Positions 50,354-62,169 of a DNA stretch of 64,000 bases are shown piece after piece. The notes under the pieces are model-generated. The model saw only the letters and a program-made list of their open reading frames with translations, had not been told where the DNA came from and did not search any database. The DNA is from Centrapalus pauciflorus (lineage: Eukaryota > Streptophyta > Magnoliopsida > Asterales > Asteraceae). The position numbers were made by a program, and so were the translations under genes. Numbering within the stretch: position 1 is the stretch's first letter; each line of letters opens with the position of its first letter. The DNA lies in assembly GCA_020465985.1 (NCBI GenBank), contig JAANYP010002796.1, positions 60,001 to 124,000 on the forward strand, written 5' to 3'.

Positions 50354-51339
50354 CTGAAATTCAAAACATATAACTTGTTTAGTAAACATTTCATTTATTT
50401 AAAGACACCACCCATTGTCCCATATGAAAATCAATTTCCTATTATTACTAGATCATAACCTATCTTAGTTCAGATCATTGCTTTCACTACATATCATCAC
50501 TTAATGTTTGAGACCAAGACCTCACGGACACTTGAATCTCAAACTACTGCTCTGATACCATAGTCTGTGACACCGTTGCCACAATAACCACCATTACAAT
50601 ACACCCAAGATTAATCACCATACTATAACCATTACATAATGATCTGAATACTTAATACAGTGCGGAAGCAATAAAGTACATAAATAAAATACAAATGTAT
50701 TAAACACCCTACGGTGCTACAAGGTTTCAAATCTAAGTCTACATACTCAATAGTTATTACAACATCCCAAATGTATTACAACAATGATCCCATGTTTCAG
50801 TTACCAAAATGAGTAGTAGATATTCTTCCAAACTTCGAGTGTTGACCTAACTAGATGGTCCAGCAGCGGATTTTCCTTTTCCTGTACAAATGTCAACAAT
50901 TGAGGGGTAAGCAAAGCTTTGTGAGTACAAAAGATTTTACACATTCAACATGTCTTTATGATGCCTCCCAAGAGTAACACCGGCAACACATGACGTATAC
51001 TCTCTACGTACTCAAACTACGGAACCCGAGCCGCAACTCCTTCGAGACGACGCTCGACATAAGAAAACCAACCATCTGAGGCAGAAAATCATTAGAGATG
51101 TTACAATACTCTTCAGGACCTCACTCCGAGGTCATATAGCCTTAGTAACACCAGATCACAGATGCGACCCGCAGGTCCATCAAAGAATGCACAACAAAGA
51201 AACGTAAATGCAACAAGCAACAATGTGCATCAACATATAAGCAAGTTAGTAGAGTGCCAAACGAAAATGAAACAACATGCCTCAGTAGGCAAAGCAAACA
51301 TAAAGCAAATAAAGACATGTGAAAATCAAAGGTACTCAC
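50354..51339 (-). promoter_or_regulatory. Predicted leader intron of chromovirus 2
   Basis: On minus, a donor GTGAGTACC sits in the LTR (51339-51334 for GTGAGT), and the acceptor TTTTGAATTTCAG ends at 50354, three bases before the gag ATG. The ~986-bp span includes the primer-binding site, parallel to chromovirus 1. Prediction only. Confidence 0.45.
50549..50560 (-). promoter_or_regulatory. Chromovirus 2 primer-binding site
   Basis: On minus, TGGTATCAGAGC matches the initiator-Met tRNA site and lies five bases from the LTR edge. Confidence 0.92.
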
Positions 51340-52576
51340 AGTGGGTGCGTTAATTAACTTCAAGTTATCTTATTTCTCCTCGGGATTTCAACCGGATTCA
51401 CAAAATACCCCACTGTGGGTTAAACAACACCACAAGGGACCTGTTAAGTCAGTTGACAGTTGTAACAGAACATCATGTCAATAACTGTTTATTTCATAAA
51501 AACTTAATTTTTATAAGTTTTACAACATTTGACCCTAAATTCGGATCCCACCCGAAATTCGGACCCCATCCGAAGTTCGCATGATCCAAAGTCTATCCTT
51601 AGAAAATTTTCTCTGTACTGTTCATCCGAAGTTCGGATGGCACCATGATCCGAAATTCGGATGCCTTGCTCATCCGAAGTTCATACTAGGTCCGAAATTT
51701 AGATCATCCGAGGAGTGTTCATCAGATCCGAATTTCACACTTGTGCAATTTTTATTATTTTCCACATTTTACTTTTGTCAATTTGTACCACTTTTATGTC
51801 TGAAAACTATTAATATGAGCATAAATGTACACTTTTAACACTTTTTATCATAATCCTTACAATATGTGTACCAAATCAGACCCTATTTGGCCATTTTTAT
51901 GCAACTCGTCGAACACACACTAGAACACACACTAAATTCTCAAAATCATACTTTAAGTTTGAATCTGGTTCTGAAATTTAGCATACGGCTTCTCTGGTAC
52001 TCGATTTAAACATATTTAACTGAATATACAACATGCATCAACATTTCAAACCAAAATGTGTGATTTGGTTTCATCAAAACCGAAAACAAAACTTGCAAAA
52101 TCATAAATTTGAGTAATTTTTACCGCTAATCGATGGTTGTAGTGGTCATAGTTCCTTTCTGTGATCCTAATTCCAACTTTTCAGCACTTGATTCCCGAAA
52201 TTTCGTATTCTTGATTTGTTGAAGATGAGAGTCGAATATGTGTGTGTTTGAAGATGTAAATGTGAAATGAACCCCAGCAAAGACATTTGGATCTTTTATA
52301 CCCAACTTTCGGTCATTTACACATTTAGCCCCTCTACTTATCTGATTTCATTAAATACTGATTTCCATCTTAATTTCATCATCAGTAACATTTAAAATCA
52401 TCATACTTAATAATAATAATTCGAAATTCTAAACATTCTTAATTTCTTAAAATAGCAACCAAGTTTTAAATTTTCAAGTACATAATCATCTATCATAATC
52501 CGACTTAATTTCATAAAATTCAAAATTCAAGCTAATAAACCTCAATTACAACATTTTAAAATCCGAGGATGTTACA
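50566..52576 (-). repeat. Chromovirus 2 5' LTR
   Basis: 2011 bp. On minus it starts TGTAACATCC and ends GTGTCACA. It contains a cluster of ATCCGAAATTCGGAT-like palindromic words at 51535-51735. There is no gene. Confidence 0.85.
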
Positions 52577-53064
52577 GCTTAACAGGTTATCGATAACTTT
52601 TCTTGAAAAAAACACAAAATTCGTTATTTTTTATAAAAGTTAAGGGACTTATCAGACAAAAAATTGGTTGAGGGACTTAATCGAAAAAAACTTGTAGTTT
52701 GATGGTTTTTTTGCGAAATTTGACCGCAAATCGACCGCGACAAAATCGATGAGATGCAAAATTGTCTGAAGCAAATCGACGTAAATCTGTCTCAGTCTTT
52801 GTCAGCGGATTATTTTTGTCATAGAAGGTTGTGTATAACATGATATGTTCTTGAACCTTGATATTTCACGTTGTTTTTAGAAAATATAATCATGAAAATA
52901 AACTTTTTAACTAATAGTATGTTTTAAACTTAAAGTCGTGTCGTTTTCATGAAGAGTTACTAGAAGAAATATTTTAAGTGATGTGACATTATGAAAATTT
53001 TGGATGTAATTCTATGCAAAGTATATACTAACAGATGTCATATTATGATAAAAACATGAAATGA
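52577..53064. other. AT-rich spacer
   Basis: No ORF or recognised element. A CGACCGCAAATCGACCGCGAC stretch at about 52718-52745 is unlike its AT-rich surroundings. Confidence 0.45.
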
Positions 53065-53226
53065 CACTATAATAAGAAAGGTGAGAAATAATTGTCACCG
53101 CTAAAGCTCAGAAAAATCACAGCAGGTAAGTCGCTGCTGTTATTTTGTCGTTATTGATCAAATGTCGCTGCTAATTCAATCTCGCCGCTATTAGTGTCGT
53201 CGCTATTGCTGAGTTTTCTTGTTGTG
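53065..53226. mobile_element. CACTA-like miniature element
   Basis: The left end is CACTATAATAAGAAAGG and the right end, read on minus, is CACAACAAGAAAACTCAG. Both resemble the CACTACAAGAAAA terminus of En/Spm elements. Sub-terminal words (GCTAAAGCTCAGAAAA and the complement of GCTATTGCTGAGTTTTC) are inverted, and GTCGCTGCT-type repeats fill the 162-bp interior. A matching 3-bp target duplication was not found. Confidence 0.5.
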
Positions 53227-53700
53227 GCATGAGTTGTTATTTTACAAATTTAATCAAACAATATATTGTTATAAAAATTGTGTAATTTTAAGAAAACATT
53301 GTTCTATATGTAAACGGATATAAAAATATATTGTTATTAATGATAAAATATAATATATATTTTTCATGAATAAAAATAAAAGATAACCGTCGATTAAAAT
53401 TTTATATATTTAATTTTTAAGCCCTAGTTTTTTGGTATTTTTCAATTCATAATGTATATATGTATCTTTTTCTTACTTTTATTTGAATATCACACTTACA
53501 AACTAATATTCAGAAAAATTATAAATTTATAACCAAATACACAGTACATTTAACTAAAACAAAGCTTAAGTTTTGATAAAGAGATATTCAATTATTATTT
53601 AACTAGCTTATGGATCCATTTATTGAATGGTATGTTCAATAAATAATTATTTATTTTTAAATATATAAATATTATATTATATCATACTCATATACATTAT
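53227..53700. other. AT-rich spacer
   Basis: Nothing recognisable beyond AT-rich sequence. Confidence 0.5.
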
Positions 53701-54130
53701 TGACTAATCAATTTACTATTCATAGTTGGGTTTTTCTAAAATGCAATTACTTATTATTATTTAAATAGGATATGCTAACATGCACTATCAATTATTTCTA
53801 TCTCACCATATATAACAATTAATTTATATTATTTTTATCATCTATATTTTAAAAGCTTTTATTATTAATATCATAACGATGATGTTATTATTTAATAATA
53901 AATACTTCACTAAGGAATTTACTATGCATACTTAGAATTTTCTAAAACACTTCCTTATTATTAATAATATTGGACATACTAACATACACTATTTATCATT
54001 TCTATCTCGCCATATATAAACAATTAATTATATTATTTTAATCATCTATAATTTAGAAGATTTTATTATTAATATCATAATAATATTGTTTATTTTTTAA
54101 TAATAATTATTTTCTTATTAATATCAATAT
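53701..54130. repeat. Diverged ~206-bp tandem repeats
   Basis: Two copies, 53709-53913 and 53914-54130, share AATTTACTAT.CATA, CTAACATRCACTAT, ATTTCTATCTC.CCATATATA and TTTTATTATTAATATCATAA in the same order. Weaker echoes (TTTGCTAACATG) continue to about 54420. Confidence 0.6.
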
Positions 54131-55820
54131 TATAATATCAAAAAATTTCAATGAATAAATAAATTACATTACATTGTATTATACTTATATACGTTATTAC
54201 CAAATCCTACGTCACGCAAAAATTTTATGCTCAAAACATTGTTCATAATTGGGTTTCACTAAAATTTACCTCTCACAATCATCATAATATATTAATCATA
54301 ATTGGGATTTGCTAAAATGTGATAGAGATGTAAAAATATTGACTATTAATTTTTTATTTTGCTAACATGCACTAGAAGAAAGTTTTATCATTCACAATTT
54401 GATATTGTGTTTTGCTAACATGTGTCTTTATAAATTTTATTAGTTATATGTTATTGTAATTTTTTACATATATTGTTTTTTCAATTTAATTAAAATTTAA
54501 TTTCTTCAAATGCTATGTTATAGACATTTTTAAAAATATGATATTTATCTTGAGTTATCATAATTATTGGTTTCTTATAATTTTTTATTAATTATAGTTC
54601 TTAGTTTTTTGTAATATCGTAATTTGGTTTTTTTGGTTTAGTTAAAAAAAATAAAGTTTATGTTATATTGCATTTAGTATAATATTTGAGTTCTTATGTT
54701 ATATTTCATTTAGTATAATATTTAACAGTTAACAATGAGTGTTTTTCTAAACATTTTTCAAATCATGTAGTTTATTATAACTTTATACTTATTTTAATCC
54801 TTTATTGGTTGTTTATCTTATATGTTTTAAAATTCTATTAGTAGTTTATCTACAAAAATTACATTATTTATTAAACTGAGTTGCTCAGCTGCAACTGTCA
54901 TTTTGGAACTTAACCGTTAGTTGCAGCTAACTCCTCAAGTACGACTTATATATTGTTTATCGGCAACAGATTTAGCTGCTATTAATTCTTTAATAACGAA
55001 TTTTATTTAACACTCTTGAATTAACAGTATTTTTATACATAGTTCTATCAATATAAAATACTAATTTAAACTATGTTTATACTATTAAAAACATGTTAGT
55101 TTCAGTACATTTACGTTTTTATCATTTATTTTTTATTTTTAAAAAATATTTTTTTTGATTTTATATATATTTGATTTATAGAATATCTAATTCGTTTTTT
55201 TTAATTATTGTCAAATTTTATCTAAATAAATATAAATTTATTATGGTATTGAACTTCTATTTTCAGGTATAAGTAATAACATGAAAGAAAATTAGTATGA
55301 ACGAATTTTAGTTTATATTCATATTAGTTTATTTTGATTTTTTTAAACTTTTTTTTAAATTATAAAACTTAGATTATTATAATTTTTAGTTTGATCAAAA
55401 TTATAATTCACTTTATATAGTATTTTTTTTATCTGTTATATTTCAACCTTGAAATTACATTCCGATGCAACGCACGGTCGTCACAAATCTTTATTACACA
55501 AACAATAAAATATTCATGTTAATAATATTAGTACTAATATGTGTAAAATTAATTATTGCAGTACCTGATTATAGTTTCATGAATAATAAATAATTATTTT
55601 ATTTTTTATATCGACGAAATAAATTGTATAATTAATAAAGCTGTTCGATAAAATTGGATCGTGGAATTAAAAGTTTGTTCATTGAGAATGTCTCTTAATA
55701 TAGGGTTGTTATCGAAAAAACCATCCGAAGTTTTATGATTTTTATGATTAAACCATTCAATTTTTTTCCAACCGATCAAAACACTAAACTTTTCATTTTT
55801 ATTGGTTTGACCAGTTTACC
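54131..55820. other. AT-rich spacer
   Basis: Very AT-rich. No ORF of interest, tRNA or complete element was seen. A GATGCAACGCACGGTCG word at about 55463 resembles sequence near the ends of some plant repeats. Confidence 0.5.
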
Positions 55821-56990
55821 TATTATCACCCCCGACTCCCGAGCAGGTACGTGTAATTATCTCATTGACTAATTATAATATTGATTAGTGTGTTGGTTCA
55901 ATTGCGTCCAGTATAGTGGATTATACGTGTCGGAACGGGGATTATGTGGATTCGGGATATAATTTTAGTGGATCAATTATATTTATGGATTCACGGGATT
56001 AAATGAGATTTAATGATATAAATAGTGGTTTTTTGATAACGGGATCGGGTAGGGTGTCGAACCCGCGTTATAAAAGGATCCGTATATGTACGTATATGTG
56101 TGTGACGTGCGTTTCTTTCCTCGTTTTGTGCAAATTGGTGAGAAAGTGTAAATGTGTGTGTGTTGCTTGTTGCTGGACTGAAGTTGAAGCCAAAATCCAC
56201 ACCCTAAGTGCTGCAAATCAAATCACAAGCTTCAAGTTGTGTTCTTGAAGAAAGCAAGGTGAGTAATCTTCAAATTGAATATGATTTTGGTTATTAAGTG
56301 TTGTGAATACTGAGAATTGGTGTATATGTGTTTTAGAAGTATTTTGGTGCTCAAAATACGAGTTGAACTTGTGTAAATGGATCTGTGGAGATTAAATCTC
56401 CTGGGTAGAATAGAAATAGAGAACAGGGGCCTGCTGTTCGTCGCGAGCGCGGTCGCGACGCGGGTGAGCGCGGCCACGATGATCAGTGCGAGAGGGAGGA
56501 CGCAATCTAGGGTTTAGACGCGATCGCAATGCGAGCGCGGGCCGCGACGGGGCCAGCGCGACCGCGATCCGGCTGGTTGGGCCAGATTCGGGTTTTGGGC
56601 CTTTGAGCCTATTTGGGATTGCTTTTTGGGGGTCAATCAGTTATGGTAATAATTATGGGATTAATCTGGGACGAATTTTTGTGTGTACAGGGACTACAGA
56701 GACCAGGGTGGGTCAGATTTGGGTCAGCAAGTTAGGAATATTGTGCGAAGTAATCCAGGTGAGTACGCAAGATCTTTTAAAAGACAAGTCTCTGTTTTTT
56801 GAGTCTTTCCGTGTTAATACTTCATATGGGTTTATATGATCTGTATGGGCACTGCGAGCTGCCCCTCAGGTTTGAGCTTACCCTTCTTTATATGTGTATA
56901 TGTATTATTGTGTGTGAGATCCATTATAGTGTAATCGCAATGAGCTATCGCGGGAGCTATGTAGCTCTATTTAACCTTGTGTAGGGTTCC

Positions 56991-57068
<78 letters not shown>

Positions 57069-57667
57069 GGTATATATATGCGGTATCATTCTTGTTAGCC
57101 TCCACGGGCATGGCTGCAGGGGGGAGGGGTTCCCCTACCGAGATGAGTATCTCATTCTGTATTGGATCTCGAGTGCCTTCGGGCAGAGGCTGGGATGGCA
57201 TGTGCTATGCCATGTAGTGTAGAGTTACAGTGTTACCATGTGACATGCGTTATGTGCTTATGTGATTAGTGCAGAGTTTAACCCTTGTGTACTCACGAGC
57301 TGTGAAGCTTACGTATTCGAGTCTGATGTGTTTACCAGGGGAACAGAAGATAGGGCCGCTAACTCCTGAGCGGAAATAGGAGCTTTGGGATCTTGCAGAG
57401 AGTCCAGCTTTTTGTTGACTGTATGTGTCTTCTGTACTGTTGTGAGCTTTTGGGGATCAATATCGGGTCTGTATGTGGATATTGAATTCGGGTCTGAGTT
57501 TTGTATGTCGGGTTGACTTCTAAACAGAGTTGTTTATATTATGTAAAATGTTTTAAAATATCAGTGTTTGTGTAAACCCTTGACATGTGCAATAGATATT
57601 TTATGCGTTAATGTCACTTGTGTATTGTAAATGACGTGACCTTTGTGCGGGTCTGGAGGATGTTACA
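55821..57667 (+). repeat. Solo LTR of the chromovirus 1 family
   Basis: Starting near 55823, the reverse complement of the chromovirus 1 LTR is followed throughout, from CACCCCCGACTCCCGAGCAGG to GGATGTTACA at 57667. It includes the CpG-rich block (56440-56580), the CAG/GTGAGT donor (56756-56764), (CA)n at 56994-57035 and (TA)n at about 57036-57070. No internal region is attached, and no clear 5-bp duplication was seen. Confidence 0.88.
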
Positions 57668-58172
57668 CACTATCCTCTTAAACTAAAAATTAAAACTCCG
57701 AGAACCGATAATTCAATGAAATCAGACATATCTTTTCATATTTTAATCAATAACAGTAATATATTAAATTAAAATCAATTCATTTTTATTTTTAAGTTTT
57801 TTTAAGATTTTATAAACACCAGAAATAAATCCAATTAAAGTTTTAAAATTGCTTATGAAACTTTATAAAAAAAAAAATTAGTTTTTAATTTTCTGTTAAT
57901 ATTTATTTTTTAAAATTTTATTTAATTATATTATTACTATCATTAGTGATTACTATTTAATTTATAAAATTTATTTATTTACATTCCTTTAAAACTTTCA
58001 AACCCTAACAAAGAACAAGAAAAATAAATCAAAATCAAATCAAATGGATTTCAACAGGTAAAAATTGAATAAGCAAATACCAATTTAAACATTACTTGAT
58101 AGAAATCTTATTTTAAACTATAATCAGTTAACATAATCGTCAACAAACTTGATGAACACTACAAAACCTTAG
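57668..58172. other. AT-rich spacer
   Basis: No gene or recognised repeat before the copia LTR at 58173. Confidence 0.5.
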
Positions 58173-58748
58173 TGTTAGTACATCCTGTGTGACGATAGCA
58201 GTCTAAGTATAGACAATATTTTGTAAAAGTCAATTTGCTCGTTATTGCATACTAACAAGTGTTTGATATGTGTTTGTTATATGTTTGATTATATATGTTT
58301 GATATTGATTGTTTGTATGTTAGAACTTGGTGTAATTAATGTGTTACAATAAGTTCAAACATAAGTTCAAAGATAAGTTCAAACATAAGTTCAAAGCTCA
58401 TGATTCGAATTTGTGGAGGACAAGTTCGAAAGGCCTTTGGCTTATTCGAACTTGTCCTGGGCAAATTCGAACCAGGTGTTATAATTAATGGTTAATTCGT
58501 TTAATTAAAAAAAAAAGTTTTTGCAGAAGATTATCAGAGCTTTAGCAGAAGCGATCTCGAACTTGCAAGGGTGTTTGAGAGTTTGTTCTTGGAGAGAATC
58601 ACGTGTCGAGACATTCTGTTGTTCGTCTATCACAGTGTGTGTCTCCGTGTTTCATGTGCGTGGTCTATCCGTCAAGCCGCTAACGAGGATTCCGCATTCG
58701 TTGGACGGTGTCGCGTCAAGATAGGATCCGTAGGAAGGTGACCTTACA
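58173..58748 (+). repeat. 5' LTR of copia 3a
   Basis: 576 bp, starting TGTTAGTACATCCTGTGTG and ending CTTACA. It contains AAGTTCAAACAT repeats and a compound hairpin at 58403-58472. It is closely related to 61381-61938. Confidence 0.9.
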
Positions 58749-58750
58749 AG

Positions 58751-58763
58751 TGGTATCAGAGCC
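58751..58763 (+). promoter_or_regulatory. Primer-binding site, copia 3a
   Basis: TGGTATCAGAGCC, the initiator-Met tRNA site, two bases after the LTR. Confidence 0.93.
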
Positions 58764-58979
58764 ATAAGGGTGTTCATGGTGTTCTTCGTGTTCACAAGTA
58801 ACATCTGTGGTTTCTTGGCGTTTTTGGACGGAAAAATCACTTTTTGGATAAGTTTTCGAGTCTTATAGGCAAGATAACGGGGAAAAGTTAATATTAGTTC
58901 ATTATTTTGGTCGAAATCATAGTTTTTAATCCTAAAAACTTTGGTTTAAACTGAAAAGTTGAAATAAATAGAACTTTTG

Positions 58980-59300
58980 GCCGTTTTTCGAACTTGCAGC
59001 GCTCGAACAAAGGGGGTATTAGGGTTTGTTTGAATTTGTCAGCAAATACGCTCCTCTCGAATTAATTTTAGGGTTTCATTCGAATCTGTCTGCTATTTGA
59101 ATTTGCTTTAATTCGAATTTGCCTAGATTCGAATTTGTCATAAACTTCGAATTTGTCATATTTTCGAATTTGTTGATTTCAAACTTAATTTCGAACTTAA
59201 TTTCAAAAGACTTTAATATTAATCAGATTCGAACTTACTTAAGTTCGAAAGGGTTAATTTAAATTAATTTCAAATTAAATTAAATAAGTTCTAATTCAAA
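58980..59300 (+). repeat. TTCGAATTTG leader repeats, copia 3a
   Basis: More than ten TTCGAA(T/C)TTG-like words lie in the untranslated leader just before the gag ATG. Equivalent repeats occur at 62170-62500 in copy 3b. Confidence 0.75.
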
Positions 59301-59313
59301 AAGTTTAGAAAGA

Positions 59314-61380
59314 ATGACCAATTTGCAAAAGTTTATTGAAAATCATGAAGTTGGTAAGGCAAATTCACCACCCAAGCTGATGAGGTTGGAAGATTATTAC
59401 TGGTGGAAGGATAGGTTTGCCGACTTTGCTTGATTTAATGATATGCGGATGTGGATTTGTATCGACAAGGGATACATTCCACCTACTCACGAGTTTGAAG
59501 GTCGTCAGCGAGTCCTAACTTATCAGAAGATAAAGGATGACGACAAGAAACTATATGAGGCTGAGAACAGAGCGTTTTCCATTACCCACATGGCACTACC
59601 TCAGGAAATCTTACACACATTCAGAAATCATCGAACAGCGAAAGAGTTGTGGGATGCACTCTAGAAACGGTGTGAGGGAAATCCAAGGGTTCGGAAAGGT
59701 AGAACCGAGATGCTTAAGCAGCAGTTCGCTATTTTCAAAGCATTGAAAAACGAAAAGCTGGATGAGACTATCACAAGGTTATATCACTTGTTGACAGAGT
59801 TAGATAATCACGATGTCGAGTATCGTGAATTAGAGAAGATTGAGAAACTTCTTGATGCTTTACCAGCAAAATGGGAGATGTACGTAGCACTGATAAAGCA
59901 TGACGAAGAGAAATTTGAAACTCTAACTCTTGAAGGAGTCATAGGAACGCTGAGGGCTTATAACTTTCAGTTGCTCAAGAAGGAACGGGAATATGACCAA
60001 GTACAAGATCCGGACATCTATTTTGGGAAGTCCAAACCTTTAGTCGCAAGTGACTTAAAAACAGCTACAGCATTCTACTCGGGCGAAGCATCGACTCCAG
60101 TAGAAGTAGAAGACTCAGGGAGTCGGGCTTTCTTAGGGTATTCCAAACTAGAAGAGAAACCCACTCAGTCGGAATCTACATCTCAAGGATACACAAGGAT
60201 GCCAATGAGCGCAAAATCAGCTGAAGATCATCTGAATCTTTTGGCTTCATTTGTAGTCGTGTACGGCAATTGCGTTCAAGGTAAAATAAACGATCCTGCG
60301 TTATGGGACGAGGACTATGATCAGGTGGATCCTGATGATTTGGAAGAAATGGATCTTCAATGGCAACTGGTCATGGTGACTCAGAGAGTCAAGAGATTCA
60401 TAAAACGGACACGCAGAAATCTAAACGTTAGCAATAATAAGATTGGATTCGACAAATCCAAAGTTAAGTGCTACAACTACCAGGGGTTAGGACATTTTTG
60501 AGTGTCAAAGACCCAAGGTTGAAAACAATCGAAAACAATCTCATGGGAGATATCAACCTGCTAATTCGAGTAATCAAGCGAACATCGCTGGTCTGTTAAC
60601 GAATGTCACATCTGACAGACAGCTTGGACGTACGATTGGAGTACACATCTAGACCTAATGCTAGAGCCTTCATGGCTGAAGTAACAGAGTCTGTGGATGT
60701 AGGAGCAAAGGACAAAAAACAGATTGATACAAGTCCTGTGTTAGTGGAGAAGTCAGATAATCAGACCGTTCTAGAGTTTGTCGTGCAGATGGCTAACGTG
60801 GAATCTGATCATGCAAAGGTAATTCTGAACTTTTCTACATTCCATGATTTATGTGTTTTATGTGCTACTTCTAATGATAGATTAAATTTAGTGCTGGAAA
60901 CACATAATAATTTACTGCTCAAATTGAATCATTAAAATCAGATAATGCTAGCCTTCTAGAAATCAAAGAGGATCTTAGGGATAAGCTGAAAGCAGACGCT
61001 CAAGATGTAATAGTTCTTAAAGACAAACTAAGTGAACAGTGTGTCAGGATAGAACTGATGTATGAGCATGTTGAGGCTTTAACCAATCAACTAACTATTA
61101 AAGAAGTAGAGCTAGCTGAAGCAAAGGTTAAGGTTGCAGAGGTAAATAGTAAGTTAGAAAAGTTTAGGAACTCTTCACATCTAGGGAAAATCTTAGATGC
61201 ACAACGTCAATCTAAGAAACCAGTAGGTTTAGGTTATAAAGAGAGTCCTCCACCTTTTAATGATAACTATGTGCCTCAGCCTCAGGATAAAACTGAAAAA
61301 CCAGTTGAGTCAGAGGTAGCAGCTGAACTGGTATCTGAGTCTGATAAGGAAAAAGTAACTAAGGTGACTAATCACAATGT
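59314..61380 (+). pseudogene. Copia 3a gag, truncated
   Basis: The ATG at 59314 reads MTNLQKFIENHEVGKANSPPK. The main open part is 59710-60501 (LKQQFAIFKALKNEKLDETI, a UBN2-type copia gag region). The zinc knuckle reads CYNYQGLGHF and then a stop at 60502; the second Cys is Tyr and the last Cys is lost. Coiled-coil and proline-rich C-terminal parts continue at 60603-60935 and 61058-61380 (KPVGLGYKESPPPFNDNYVP) until the next LTR interrupts. Confidence 0.85.
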
Positions 61381-61938
61381 TGTTAGTGCATCCTGTGTGA
61401 CGATAGCAGTCTAAGTATAGATAGTATTTTGTATAAGTCAATTTACATGCGATTGAATATTAACAAGTGTTTGATATATGTTTGATTATATATGTTTGAT
61501 ATTGATTGTTTGTATGTTTGAATTTAGGGTAATGTGTTACAATAAGTTCAAACATAAGTTCAAAGATAAGTTCAAACATAAGTTTGAAGGCTGAAATTCG
61601 AATTTGTTAGAGGACAAGTTCGAAAGGCCTTGGGCCAGTTCGAACTTGTCCTAGGCAAATTCGAACTGGGCAATATAATTAAGGGTTAATTCGATTAATT
61701 ATGAGACTTTTGCAGAATTTCAGTGCGATTAGTGCAAAGGGCGATCTCGAACTTGCAAGTATTCAGAGAGTTTCGTTTGGAGAGAATCATCGTGTAGGGA
61801 CGTTCCGTTATTCGTCTATCACTGTGTGTGTCTCCGTGTTTCAGTGTGCGTGGTCTATCCGTCAAGCCGCTAACGAGGATTCCGCACTCGTTGGCAGGTA
61901 TCGCGTCAAGATAGGATCCGTAGTCAGGCGACCTTACA
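61381..61938 (+). repeat. 5' LTR of copia 3b
   Basis: 558 bp, TGTTAGTGCATCC ... CTTACA. The compound hairpin is conserved at 61596-61666. Confidence 0.9.
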
Positions 61939-61940
61939 AG

Positions 61941-61953
61941 TGGTATCAGAGCC
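61941..61953 (+). promoter_or_regulatory. Primer-binding site, copia 3b
   Basis: TGGTATCAGAGCC, the initiator-Met tRNA site, two bases after the LTR. Confidence 0.93.
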
Positions 61954-62169
61954 ATAAGGGTGTTCGTGGTGTTCTTCGTGTTCACAAGTAACATCTGTGG
62001 TTTCTTGACGTTTTTGGACGGAAAAATCACTTTTTGGATAGATTTCGAGTTTTTCAAGTAAGATATCGGGAAAAAGTTCATATTAGTTCAACATTTTTGG
62101 TCGAAATCAGAGTTTTTAATCCTAAAAACTTTGGTTTAATCTGAAAAGTTGAAAAAAATCGAACTTTTG

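Larger units (their letters stand above)
46077..52576 (-). mobile_element. Chromovirus element 2, 3' end lost
   Basis: A minus-strand gypsy element with a 5' LTR at 50566-52576, an initiator-Met primer site, gag-pol from 50350, and a pol that stops being recognisable near 46078, just after the integrase. The chromodomain, PPT and 3' LTR are missing. The left edge is an LTR piece in the opposite orientation. Confidence 0.87.
58173..61380 (+). mobile_element. Copia element 3a (Sirevirus-like), truncated
   Basis: 5' LTR, primer site, leader and gag only. No pol is present before a second LTR of the same family begins at 61381. Gag carries stops at about 59432 and 59662 and further frame changes. 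Confidence 0.85.

Noticed and set aside
51142..51363. Leucine/cysteine-rich 73-aa frame resembling a small membrane protein
   Set aside because: Located in the chromovirus 2 LTR and overlapping the predicted splice donor; no conservation evidence.
55455..55490. GATGCAACGCACGGTCG, resembling sequence near Helitron-type ends
   Set aside because: No CTRR terminus with a preceding hairpin and no TC start were found at a consistent distance.
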